From the NCBI RefSeq assembly GCF_001513975.1, contig NZ_KQ947991.1, positions 437,794-501,793 on the forward strand: DNA of 64,000 nucleotides, read 5' to 3'. A program made the position numbers and the translations under genes. A model generated the notes under the pieces. It was not told where the DNA came from. It did not search any database and saw only the letters and a program-made list of their open reading frames with translations. Source of the DNA: Streptomyces curacoi (GTDB lineage: Bacteria; Actinomycetota; Actinomycetes; Streptomycetales; Streptomycetaceae). Positions 8,814 to 16,545 of this stretch are shown here, piece after piece. Position 1 is the stretch's first letter, and each line of letters begins with the position of its first letter.

Positions 8814-9040
8814 CCACCCATGAGCGCCGGGGGAATTCCGCACGAGGACCCGGTGAACGAATTCAAAAGCGCAATAAACCCGTCCTCCTGAATGATCAAA
8901 AGAATTGAAGGCCACAGCGGCCGATGATTGCGGATTCATTGGAAATAAACCTCCTGCTGAGAGGAATCCCACATCACATCGTCATCACAAAGCCGCTGAA
9001 TCGACCGGGATCTGAGCTCACTCGCTGTAACGTCGATTGG

Positions 9041-10081
9041 GTGCGTACCAATCGGAAGCTCACCCGTCTGGACCGGGTGTTCGCCAGGCTGGATCGTGAG
9101 CCGGAACGACCGGCCCACATCGATGTGCCGAAGATGAGCCGGCACCGGGTCGTGCTGTTCGCGGCGACCCTGGCCTTCTACGGGGCCATCGTGTGGGCCG
9201 TCGTCATCACCTCGTGGCTGGTCCGCCTCGACTGGCAGGTCATGTTCTTCCGGCCGTACCAGCAGTGGTCGGAGATCCACGCCTTCGTCGACTACTACGT
9301 GGTGCTCGGCCAGCGCGGCCCGACCGCCGTGATGGTCGCGGCCTGGCTGGGCTGGCGCTCCTGGCGGCAGCACACCCTGCGCCCGCTGCTCGCGCTCGGC
9401 GTCTCGCTGCTGCTGCTGAACATCACCGTCGGCGCCGCCAAGATCGGCATGGGCCGTCTCGGACCGCACTACGCGACCAGCATCGGCTCCAACGAGATGT
9501 GGCTGGGCGGCGATATATTCCCCAGCGGCCACACCGCCAACGCCGTGGTGACCTGGGGAATCCTGGCCTATCTGGCCTCGACCCCGAGAGCGCGCCGCTG
9601 GCTTTCGGCCCTGTCGGCGGTGACCTCGCTGGGCGTCGGTCTGTCCACCGTCTACCTCGGTACGCACTGGCTCAGCGACGTGCTGCTCGGCTGGGCCGCC
9701 GGGCTGCTGATCCTGCTCGCCCTGCCGTGGTTCGAGCCGCTGATCGCGCGTGCCGAGACCGGGATCTTCGACCTGCGGGACCGCTGGCGGGAGCGTCGGG
9801 CCGACGCCGTCGCCGCACCGCCCGCCGGTTCGGTCACGGCCCCGGTGCTGCTCAAGCCCCTTTCCGCGCCCGCCGACGACGAGGTCGCGGCGTGCGAGGC
9901 GGCCCCTGCGGCGCGCCCGGCCCGGGCGATCGTCCACCCGCCCGTCTACCTGGCCCCGGGCCCGCACACGGCCCGCGCGGACCGCATGCCGGTCACCCCG
10001 GCCGGCAGCCGCCGCCCACCGCATCCGGACCGCAGCACCCGTGGCGCGGCCCCGACGGCCCGCCCCCTCACGGGCGGCTGA
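9041..10081 (+). CDS. PAP2-superfamily membrane phosphatase
   Basis: About 346 residues with five to six TM helices. Motif 2 is PSGHTANAV (Ser/His 162-164) and motif 3 is LGTHWLSDVLLG (His209, Asp213), as in lipid phosphatases. Motif 1 reads KIGMGRLGP, so the canonical Arg-Pro end of KxxxxxxRP is Gly-Pro. This variant may define a subfamily rather than inactivation. A proline-rich, poorly ordered cytoplasmic tail fills the last 110 residues. A likely substrate is undecaprenyl or phosphatidyl phosphate. I chose GTG 9041; TAACGT at 9028-9033 would place a transcript start at the GTG (leaderless). A longer start at 8924 is open but lies in AT-rich, promoter-like sequence. Confidence 0.75.
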   Translation: MRTNRKLTRLDRVFARLDREPERPAHIDVPKMSRHRVVLFAATLAFYGAIVWAVVITSWLVRLDWQVMFFRPYQQWSEIHAFVDYYVVLGQRGPTAVMVAAWLGWRSWRQHTLRPLLALGVSLLLLNITVGAAKIGMGRLGPHYATSIGSNEMWLGGDIFPSGHTANAVVTWGILAYLASTPRARRWLSALSAVTSLGVGLSTVYLGTHWLSDVLLGWAAGLLILLALPWFEPLIARAETGIFDLRDRWRERRADAVAAPPAGSVTAPVLLKPLSAPADDEVAACEAAPAARPARAIVHPPVYLAPGPHTARADRMPVTPAGSRRPPHPDRSTRGAAPTARPLTGG

Positions 10082-10132
10082 CCGGTCCTCCTGACAGCGG
10101 GTTCGGTACGCACAACCAGCCCCGCACGGTGA

Positions 10133-10163
10133 CGGCCCCGGCTCCTTGACGGAGCCGGGGCCG
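10133..10163. terminator. Bidirectional terminator between PAP2 and I78 genes
   Basis: A perfect 13-bp stem, CGGCCCCGGCTCC (10133-10145) with its complement (10151-10163), encloses loop TTGAC. It sits between two convergent genes, 10 bases from the I78 stop. Confidence 0.8.
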
Positions 10164-10173
10164 TCGCCCGTTC

Positions 10174-10389
10174 TCAGCCCTTCCAGGCCCGCGCCACCTG
10201 GCCGTCCTTCACCTCGAAGTTCAGCCGCCCCTGGCGGTACTCCATGGTGATGATCGCCCCGGGCGGCAGCGAACGCACCGTCGACCAGCCTCGTGCACGG
10301 GCGAGTCGCTCGGCCCGGTCGGCGTCGAGACCGACATATGTGTCCGGGCTGTCCTGAGGTTCGGCGGGGGGTTTCGGAATGGGTGCCAT
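10174..10389 (-). CDS. Peptidase-inhibitor I78-like small protein
   Basis: A 71-residue cytosolic protein. Its core, LARARGWSTVRSLPPGAIIT followed by MEYRQGRLNFEV, matches the I78 inhibitor fold: a small potato-inhibitor-like domain with a binding loop around the PPGA segment. No signal peptide or membrane segment is visible. The length is normal for the family. Whether it inhibits a protease in Streptomyces is not established. The streptogrisin gene 8 kb away is secreted, so it is not an obvious partner. Single gene, convergent with the PAP2 gene. Confidence 0.75.
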   Translation of the reverse strand: MAPIPKPPAEPQDSPDTYVGLDADRAERLARARGWSTVRSLPPGAIITMEYRQGRLNFEVKDGQVARAWKG

Positions 10390-10856
10390 GCCGCCACGCT
10401 AGGGCCTGCGCGAGGGATCGGGCCAGCGCCGACCGCGAACCTTTGTAGCGGCCAACCAGGTCGCACATCCCTCCCCGGTCACGCTTTTGTCACAGAATCA
10501 CGACACGCGTTTCGACCACGCTTCGTCACACGGATGAGCGGTTCCGTAGGCCTTCCGCAGGCATTCCATCGTAATTCCTGCGTGTCGGAGAGACCCGGCC
10601 GATAACCCGGCGGAAAAGTTCCCGGGGAACTGCCGCCGGACTCTTTTCCCCGCGCCGAGATCAACTGCTGCCGCAGCGAACGCGCGGGCCGCGAGAGCCG
10701 GTGCCGCACAGAAAGTACATGGTTCCGACACAGAACCCCCGTACGCCCCCTGTCGGCGTGCCGCCGACGCGAGCATCATGGCGTGAGCTCGCGTCGGCGC
10801 GTGCGGCGCGGGCTTCAGCGGGCCCGGGGCGCGACGAGCGAAGGGGCGAGCGAGCG
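10390..10856. other. Upstream region of ctaD, with a short direct repeat
   Basis: 467 bases between the divergent I78 and ctaD starts. The only structure I can point to is a direct repeat, CACGCTTTTGTCACA (10480-10494) and CACGCTTCGTCACA (10517-10530), spaced 37 bases start to start. Short minus-strand reading frames here have no ribosome-binding site or family resemblance and I do not call them genes. Confidence 0.4.
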
Positions 10857-12551
10857 ATGGGGACGCAGACCGTACGGGCGGCGGCAGAACCCGCGCGGGC
10901 CAAACAGCCCGGTGGCCGCGTGGTCGTCGACTGGCTGACCACCACCGACCACAAGAAGATCGGTCATCTCTACCTGATCACGTCGTTCGTGTTCTTCCTG
11001 GTCGGCGGGGTCATGGCACTGCTGATGCGAGCCGAGCTCGCCCGGCCCGGACTGCAGCTGCTGAGCAACGAGCAGTTCAACCAGCTGTTCACCATGCACG
11101 GCACGATCATGCTGCTGCTGTTCGCCACCCCGACCTTCGCGGGCTTCGCCAACGAGCTGATGCCCCTGCAGATCGGCGCCCCGGACGTGGCCTTCCCGCG
11201 GCTGAACATGTTCTCGTACTGGCTGTTCCTGTTCGGCGGCCTGATCGTGCTGGGTTCGCTGATCGTGCCGAACGGGCCCGCCTCCTTCGGCTGGTTCGCC
11301 TATGCGCCGCTCAACAGCCTGGAGCGCTCCCCCGGGGTCGGCCCCGACCTGTGGATCATGGGCCTGGCGCTGGCCGGCTTCGGCACGATCCTCGGGGCGG
11401 TCAACTTCATCACCACGATCATCGGGATGCGCGCCCCCGGCATGACGATGTTCCGGATGCCGATCTTCACCTGGAACACCCTGTTCACGTCGATCCTGAT
11501 CCTGATGGCGTTCCCGGTGCTCGCGGCGGCGCTGCTGTGCCTGGAGGCGGACCGGCGCTTCGGCTCCCACATCTTCGACGCGGCCAACGGCGGGGCGCTG
11601 CTGTGGCAGCACCTGTTCTGGTTCTTCGGGCATCCCGAGGTGTACATCATCGCGCTGCCGTTCTTCGGCATCATCACCGAGATCATCCCGGTCTTCTCGC
11701 GCAAGCCGATGTTCGGCTATCTGACGCTGGTCGCGGCGACGATGGCGATCACCGGCCTGTCCATGGTGGTGTGGGCACACCACATGTTCGCCACAGGCGC
11801 GGTGCTGCTGCCGTTCTTCTCCTTCATGACCTTCCTGATCGCGGTGCCGACGGGCGTGAAGTTCTTCAACTGGATCGGCACCATGATCAAGGGCTCGCTG
11901 TCCTTCGAGACGCCGATGCTGTGGTCGGTCGGCTTCCTGGTGACGTTCCTGCTCGGCGGGCTGACCGGGGTGATCCTGGCGTCGCCGCCGCTGGACTTCC
12001 ATGTCACGGACACGTACTTCGTGGTCGCGCACTTCCACTACGTCGTCTTCGGCACGGTCGTCTTCGCGATCTTCGCCGGCTTCTACTTCTGGTGGCCGAA
12101 GTTCACCGGGAAGATGCTCGACGAGCGGCTCGGCAAGATCCAGTTCTGGACGCTCTTCATCGGCTTCCACACCACGTTCCTCGTGCAGCACTGGCTGGGC
12201 GCGGAGGGCATGCCGCGCCGGTACGCCGACTATCTCGCCGCCGACGGCTTCACGGCGCTGAACACGGTCTCGACGATCGGCGCGTTCCTGCTGGGCCTGT
12301 CGACGCTGCCGTTCCTCTACAACGTCTGGAAGACCGCCAAGTACGGCCCGAAGGTCGAGGTCGACGACCCCTGGGGGTACGGCCGCTCCCTGGAGTGGGC
12401 GACCTCCTGCCCGCCCCCGCGGCACAACTTCACCTCGCTGCCGAAGATCCGCTCCGAGTCCCCGGCGTTCGACCTGCACCACCCCGAGCACGCGCTGGAG
12501 GCTCCGCAGCCCGAGCCAAAGAGCGAGCAAGCAGGCCGTGAGCCGTCCTGA
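10857..12551 (+). CDS. ctaD: Cytochrome c oxidase subunit I (aa3 type), solitary copy
   Basis: A protein of about 564 residues with the 12-TM heme-copper oxidase fold. Heme and CuB ligands are visible: GHPEVY (His-Tyr cross-link motif with the proton-channel Glu), VWAHHMF (two CuB His) and HFHYVVFG (heme His pair). GAPDVAFPRLN supplies the D-channel Asp and TGVKFFNW the K-channel Lys, so it looks catalytically intact. Subunit I reduces oxygen to water and pumps protons. No ctaC, ctaE or ctaF lies nearby, so it is probably a second copy that uses subunits encoded elsewhere. I chose the ATG at 10857 with AAGGGG upstream. Its last 122 bases overlap the WYL gene on the other strand. Confidence 0.93.
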   Translation: MGTQTVRAAAEPARAKQPGGRVVVDWLTTTDHKKIGHLYLITSFVFFLVGGVMALLMRAELARPGLQLLSNEQFNQLFTMHGTIMLLLFATPTFAGFANELMPLQIGAPDVAFPRLNMFSYWLFLFGGLIVLGSLIVPNGPASFGWFAYAPLNSLERSPGVGPDLWIMGLALAGFGTILGAVNFITTIIGMRAPGMTMFRMPIFTWNTLFTSILILMAFPVLAAALLCLEADRRFGSHIFDAANGGALLWQHLFWFFGHPEVYIIALPFFGIITEIIPVFSRKPMFGYLTLVAATMAITGLSMVVWAHHMFATGAVLLPFFSFMTFLIAVPTGVKFFNWIGTMIKGSLSFETPMLWSVGFLVTFLLGGLTGVILASPPLDFHVTDTYFVVAHFHYVVFGTVVFAIFAGFYFWWPKFTGKMLDERLGKIQFWTLFIGFHTTFLVQHWLGAEGMPRRYADYLAADGFTALNTVSTIGAFLLGLSTLPFLYNVWKTAKYGPKVEVDDPWGYGRSLEWATSCPPPRHNFTSLPKIRSESPAFDLHHPEHALEAPQPEPKSEQAGREPS

Positions 12552-13506
12552 TCGCCTCGACGAGTTCGTCCGGCTCCACGACCTCGAACTCGAAGCCCAT
12601 CAGCATCACATGGATCACCATCACGTCGATGCTTCCGGCCCCGGTACGCAGCAGGCAGCTGTCGGGCCCCTCCGCCTCCAGCTGCCCGGCGGAGGGCGAG
12701 ATGCGCCCAGCCGCCTCCTCCAGGGGCACCAGCAGCCGGATGACGGCGTGCGAGGCGTACGCGCGCGTGGAGACGCCTCGGGAGACGTACGCGGCGAGGT
12801 CCTCGGCGGGCGGGGTGCGCGGGGTGAAGCGCGGGCCGTGCGGGGGCCTGGGGGTGATGCGGTCGACGCGGAACGTACGCCAGTCCTCGCGGTCGAGGTC
12901 CCAGGCGACCAGGTACCAGCGGCGCTCGGTGCACACCAGGCGGTGCGGTTCGACGCTGCGGCGGGTGGGGGCGCCGGTGGGGGTCCCCCCGGTCGAGGTT
13001 GTTCGAGACTGGGGGAGGTCGCGGTACTCGAAGCGCAGGCGTTCGGCGTCCCGGCAGAGGTTGGCCAGCTCGGTCAGGACGGCCGGGTCCACGGCGGAGG
13101 ACTGAGGGCCGCGCAGCATCGGCACGGTGAAGGCGTTGAGGGCGCCCACGCGGCGGCGCAGCCGGTTCGGCAGGACCTGCTCCAGCTTGGCCAGGGCCCG
13201 TACGGAGGTCTCGCCGATGCCCTCGATGCCGTGACCCGCGGCGGTGCGGAGGCCTACGGCGACTGCAACGGCCTCGTCGTCGTCCAGGAGCAGGGGCGGC
13301 AGCTCGGCGCCCGCCCCCAGCTGGTAGCCGCCGCCTGTTCCGGGGCTGGCGTTGACGGGGTAGCCGAGTTCGCGTAGGCGGTCGATGTCACGGCGGACCG
13401 TGCGGGGGGTGACGCCGAGGCGTTCGGCGAGTGCGGCGCCGGACCATTCGCGGTGGGCCTGGAGGAGGGAGAGCAGCCGCAGGAGTCGTGCGGAGGTGTC
13501 CAGCAT
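12430..13506 (-). CDS. WYL-domain transcriptional regulator (YafY/PafC-like)
   Basis: 358 residues. Residues 1-60 are a winged HTH (LAERLGVTPRTVRRDIDRLR). A WYL domain follows, with SVEPHRLVCTERRWYLVAWD near residue 195 (the WYL motif reads WYLVAW). A WCX-like C-terminal segment follows. These proteins sense single-stranded DNA, nucleotides or other ligands. Between RFEYRD and RRSVEPHR about 16 residues (LPQSRTTSTGGTPTGAPT) interrupt the domain. They are encoded by a Streptomyces palindromic repeat at 12977-13018. The C-terminal Arg/Ala-rich 40 residues overlap ctaD antisense and may not be functional. It starts 8 bases after the stop of the upstream gene, so it is the last gene of the 15903-12430 operon. 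Confidence 0.82.
   Translation of the reverse strand: MLDTSARLLRLLSLLQAHREWSGAALAERLGVTPRTVRRDIDRLRELGYPVNASPGTGGGYQLGAGAELPPLLLDDDEAVAVAVGLRTAAGHGIEGIGETSVRALAKLEQVLPNRLRRRVGALNAFTVPMLRGPQSSAVDPAVLTELANLCRDAERLRFEYRDLPQSRTTSTGGTPTGAPTRRSVEPHRLVCTERRWYLVAWDLDREDWRTFRVDRITPRPPHGPRFTPRTPPAEDLAAYVSRGVSTRAYASHAVIRLLVPLEEAAGRISPSAGQLEAEGPDSCLLRTGAGSIDVMVIHVMLMGFEFEVVEPDELVEAIRTAHGLLARSLARAAEPPARARGGAGRTPGTRSGSSAAR
12977..13018. repeat. Streptomyces small palindromic repeat inserted in the WYL gene
   Basis: The 42-bp segment opens with GTGGGGGTCCCCCC and ends with ACTGGGGGAGG. It has the arms and centre of a GC-rich palindromic element I know from many Streptomyces intergenic regions. Here it is in frame within coding sequence, adding about 14 residues to the WYL domain. 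Confidence 0.6.
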
Positions 13507-13513
13507 GGGGCGC

Positions 13514-13984
13514 CTAATAGCTCGGGGGTACGCGTTCTACGCGCGAGTGCGGGTCCATCGTGGCTGATCGCGCCCGCGCGGCGGAGCCGCAATTGTCACA
13601 GCCCCGCGCCCCTAAGGGCGTTGCCGGTACCCGGCACTCCACGCTCAGGTTGCCCTGCCGTGTCTCGTACGGGACCCGGGAAGCGAGGGAGTGCACCTTC
13701 ATGGCGCCCGGTGCCAGGCGGTGCGGTTCCTCGTCCGTCACGCGCGCGTACGCGTCCCAGTGGCCCTCCGGCAGGGCGACGCTGCTGGGCAGGGCTGCGC
13801 GCAGGCGGCCCTTCGTGGCCGGGGTCAGGGGCAGGCTGACCTCCTCGGGGCCCTCGCGGTGGCGCAGCACGAGGTGGGCCGCCTCGGTGGCTCCGGGCGC
13901 GCTGACGTCGAAGGTCAGCCCGCCGGCCGAATCCGCGATGCAGTCGGCGCGCAGCGGTGCGGTCCGCGACAGGGGCGTCGTCAT
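13514..13984 (-). CDS. Hypothetical small protein, beta-rich, operon member
   Basis: 156 residues. The first 115 or so (ADSAGGLTFDVSAPGATEAA, LPEGHWDAYARV, VPYETRQGNLSVECRV) resemble a beta-sandwich domain found beside some Streptomyces glycosyltransferases. I cannot name a function. The ATG has GGGAGG upstream. From about residue 122 the sequence is encoded by a 75-bp intergenic-type repeat (13546-13620). The tail GCDNCGSAARARSATMDP therefore probably reflects repeat insertion rather than conserved protein. It lies between the solute-binding protein gene (71 bases away) and the WYL gene (7 bases away). Confidence 0.6.
   Translation of the reverse strand: MTTPLSRTAPLRADCIADSAGGLTFDVSAPGATEAAHLVLRHREGPEEVSLPLTPATKGRLRAALPSSVALPEGHWDAYARVTDEEPHRLAPGAMKVHSLASRVPYETRQGNLSVECRVPATPLGARGCDNCGSAARARSATMDPHSRVERVPPSY
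13546..13620 (-). repeat. 75-bp Streptomyces intergenic repeat, copy 1 (inside a CDS)
   Basis: On the minus strand this reads from TTAGGGGCGCGGGGCTGTGA through TTGCGGCTCCGCCGCG to GACCCGCAC. It aligns over about 75 bases with 54805-54880, with shared blocks GGGGCTGT, TGCGGCTCCGCCGCG, GGGCGCGA and CCACGA. It includes the perfect inverted repeat CGGCGGAGCCG. Confidence 0.75.
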
Positions 13985-14054
13985 GCGGTGCGGTTCCTCC
14001 CTCGGCTTTCCGGCTCCGTCAGTTGGACCGGCGAGGCGGCCTTTTGGTTGCCCG

Positions 14055-15356
14055 TCACGGCCGGTACGGCAGCTGCGGGACCTCGAAGCACGTGTTGTTC
14101 ATGTCTCCTTGGGAGACCCAGCCCTTGCCGTCCTCCCAGCGGGCCACCGACAGACAGGTCCGGCGGCTCTTCGGCGGTTCGGCCAGCCGCTCGAACCGGA
14201 CGGGGATCAGCAGGCCGTCGGCGGTGTAACCCTGGCTGCGGTTCATGAAGTCGTCGACGCACGCGCGCGTGATGCCCTTCTCGGCGCACGCCTTCGCCGC
14301 GTCCGTGAACCACATCGCCGCCGCCCAGCCCTCCAACTGCCACTGGGAGCGGGTCTTCAGCCCCTTCGTCGCGTCCCGGAACTCCCGTACGGCGTCCAGG
14401 TCCGCGTCCTGGTGGTTGCGGGACGACCCGGTGGCCCACAGGGCGTTGCGGCAGCGCGGGGAGTCCCTGTAGTCCTCGGCGACGGTGGACGTCCAGTTCT
14501 GGACGTTCGTGACCTTGGCGGTGACCTCGGCTCCGACGTCGTCCATCGCCTTGCACAGCCGGGCGTTGCCGTGGCTGTCGATGGCGTCGAAGACGAGGTC
14601 GGCGCCCTGCTCCTTCAGATCGGCGGCCACCGCGCGGAAGTTGGGCAGCGCGAAGTCCACCTGCTCGGTGACCACCTGGTAGCCCTCGGCCTTCAGTCCC
14701 CGCTCGACGAGCCGGGCGTAGGCGGCGGACGCGGCCTGGTTGTACGAGACGACGGCGGCCGTACGGGCGCCGTGCTCGCGCTTGAAGTAGCGGTAGACCT
14801 CGGTGCCGCCGTACTGCTCGCCGTCCCAGCCGGTCGTGCCGTCGCGGGGCGCGAGGCTGCCGTAGATGCCGTACAGGTGGGGGTAGGTGTCGTAGGCGGC
14901 TCCGATGGGCTGGCCCCCGATGTCGGGCACGCGCGCGCGTGACACGCGTTCGGCGCCCGCGTAGTCCAGGGCGGTGGTGGCGACCAGGGCGACGACGTCG
15001 TCCTCGTCGATCAGCTGGTGCACGCACTCGTTGTTGCCGACGCCGCTGCCGCCGTCGTCGCACTCCCGCACCTCGACCCGGCGGCCGTCGATGCCTCCGC
15101 GCGCGTTGAGGCGGTCGAAGAAGGCCTTGGCGCCGTCGCGCGGGCCGGTGAAGGCGTTGCCGCCGACCGGGCTGGTGGCGCTGGTGACGATGCCGACGCG
15201 GATCGGCGTGCGGTCCCCCGCGGGCGCCGGGGGAGAACTCCGGTCACGATGCTCGAAGTCGCTCTCCGGCAGCCTGCTGCCGCACGCCGAGCTCAGAGCC
15301 AGCACCAGCACCAGCACGGCGATCGCCGCCTCAGCACCCCGGGACCGGCGACCCAT
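14055..15356 (-). CDS. ABC-transporter solute-binding lipoprotein, branched-chain amino-acid type
   Basis: 433 residues. The N terminus (AAIAVLVLVLALSSAC) is a signal peptide with a lipobox-like end, so it is probably tethered at the outer membrane face. The rest is a Peripla_BP_6 (LivJ/AmiC-like) fold, with RVGIVTSATSPVGGNAFTGP and KAFFDRLNARGGIDGRRVEV at the start of lobe 1 and KITRACVDDFMNRS-like sequence near the end. The ligand could be a branched-chain amino acid, amide or aromatic compound. It overlaps the MTB12-like gene by 26 bases in another frame, implying translational coupling. The matching permease/ATPase genes are divergent at 16545-19918. Confidence 0.82.
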   Translation of the reverse strand: MGRRSRGAEAAIAVLVLVLALSSACGSRLPESDFEHRDRSSPPAPAGDRTPIRVGIVTSATSPVGGNAFTGPRDGAKAFFDRLNARGGIDGRRVEVRECDDGGSGVGNNECVHQLIDEDDVVALVATTALDYAGAERVSRARVPDIGGQPIGAAYDTYPHLYGIYGSLAPRDGTTGWDGEQYGGTEVYRYFKREHGARTAAVVSYNQAASAAYARLVERGLKAEGYQVVTEQVDFALPNFRAVAADLKEQGADLVFDAIDSHGNARLCKAMDDVGAEVTAKVTNVQNWTSTVAEDYRDSPRCRNALWATGSSRNHQDADLDAVREFRDATKGLKTRSQWQLEGWAAAMWFTDAAKACAEKGITRACVDDFMNRSQGYTADGLLIPVRFERLAEPPKSRRTCLSVARWEDGKGWVSQGDMNNTCFEVPQLPYRP

Positions 15357-15903
15357 TGCCGCTCATCTGGACCAGCGCGCACAGGGTCTTGGCGGACACC
15401 TTCCAGGTGCCGTCCTGTTCGACGGCGGTTCCGGCGGCGTTCGGCAGGGCGGTCGCGCCCTTGAGCGTCAGGTCGTATGTCACGTTCGCCTCGGTCGGCG
15501 AGGTGAACTCGACCTTGGAGACCTTCGCCTGGACCTGACCACCGCGCTCGTCACCGCTGAACGCCTGCAGGACGGGCGCCATCTGCTCGCCGTTCTCCAG
15601 GACGGTCTGCTTGTCCTCCAGGGACGTCGCCGGGTCGAAGAACTTCTGCCAGTTCTGCTTGATCTCCGTCTCGGCCGCCCCCGCGTCGGCGGGCGCCGTC
15701 GCGGCCGGAGACCGCTCGGTCTGCTCGACGGTCGGCGTCGGCGGCGTCGCGTTGCCGCCGCCGCCCTCGTCGTCAGTGCAGGCCGCGAGGGCCGGGGCGA
15801 GGAAGAGAAGCAGGGCGGCCGCCAGCGCGGTCCCCCGTCCCGCCGCCCGTGGGCCACGCTCGCTGTGTGCGTTGCTCCGCCTGAGGTCGCTCCCGAGAAC
15901 CAT
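15331..15903 (-). CDS. MTB12-like lipoprotein (low-molecular-weight antigen family)
   Basis: About 190 residues. A signal peptide (LAAALLLFLAPALAAC) ends in a good lipobox, LAAC. A Pro/Thr/Ala-rich linker of 50 residues follows, then a compact 110-residue domain: EIKQNWQKFFDPATSLEDKQ, VTYDLTLKG, and a final GTWKVSAKTLCALVQMSG. This arrangement matches the secreted MTB12 antigen family of Mycobacterium, whose biochemical role is unknown. The start could be ATG 15903 or GTG 15912. I chose the ATG, but neither has a strong ribosome-binding site. Its 3' end overlaps the solute-binding protein gene, so the two lipoproteins are made together. Confidence 0.72.
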   Translation of the reverse strand: MVLGSDLRRSNAHSERGPRAAGRGTALAAALLLFLAPALAACTDDEGGGGNATPPTPTVEQTERSPAATAPADAGAAETEIKQNWQKFFDPATSLEDKQTVLENGEQMAPVLQAFSGDERGGQVQAKVSKVEFTSPTEANVTYDLTLKGATALPNAAGTAVEQDGTWKVSAKTLCALVQMSGNGSPVPGC

Positions 15904-16068
15904 CTGGCTCACCACCGGGTGTCGGTCCGGGCCGTGTGCGCCCGGTGCTTTCAGGGTCAGCTTGCAGGAGGCATAGTGCAAGTCCATTGGCCGAGAGTGG
16001 AATAGGGCAGGGCACACGCACCGAAAGCCGCCGTGCACGCACCAGAACCCGACTCATGGGAGCCAGCG

Positions 16069-16545
16069 ATGCGGACAGCCCGACTGCGGACCGTGCACCC
16101 CGTCCTCTGGGCCGGCTGGGCCGCGCTCGCCGCGGGTGCGGTGCTGTGCGTCATCGGCTGGTACGGCGTCTCCGGCGAGCGGTTCGCCGAGCGGCAGCTG
16201 CCCTACCTCGCGTCCTGCACGGTCCCCGGCGCCGCGCTGATCATCGCCGGGTCGGTGCTGCTGACCCACGGCCGGGGCGCGCTCGCCGCCGCGCGCGTGG
16301 AGGAGCTGTACGGCCTTCTGGTGGCCGCCGGGCCCGCCGAGGACGAGGAGTCCGGGCAGCCGGCCGCGGCGCCGCTCGCGGTCAGCGGCGACCTGCTGAT
16401 GGTGCCCGGCGGAACCCTCTGGCACCGCGCGGACTGCCCGCTGGTCGCCGGGAAGGCGGAGGCCGTACCGGTCGATGGGAAGCTGGTGAGGAGCGGCGAA
16501 CTGGGCCCGTGCCCGATCTGTGAGCCCGCCGAAGCGGATGACTGA
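16069..16545 (+). CDS. Small membrane protein with a C-terminal Cys/His knuckle
   Basis: 158 residues. It has two TM helices (LWAGWAALAAGAVLCVIGWY and a second around PGAALIIAGSVLLTH), a helix of charged residues, then a soluble domain ending LWHRADCPLV...GPCPICEPAE. The His-Cys and Cys-x-x-Cys arrangement resembles a small zinc-binding knuckle as in Ada-type metal-binding segments. The ATG at 16069 has GGGAG upstream; a GTG at 16033 is also in frame. The stop overlaps the next ATG (TGATG), so it is translationally coupled to the Liv permease gene. It may regulate or assemble that transporter, but this is inference. Confidence 0.65.
   Translation: MRTARLRTVHPVLWAGWAALAAGAVLCVIGWYGVSGERFAERQLPYLASCTVPGAALIIAGSVLLTHGRGALAAARVEELYGLLVAAGPAEDEESGQPAAAPLAVSGDLLMVPGGTLWHRADCPLVAGKAEAVPVDGKLVRSGELGPCPICEPAEADD

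Noticed and set aside
10479..10954. Minus-strand small ORFs upstream of ctaD
   Set aside because: No ribosome-binding site, no conserved motif and they run into the ctaD start region; treated as noise.
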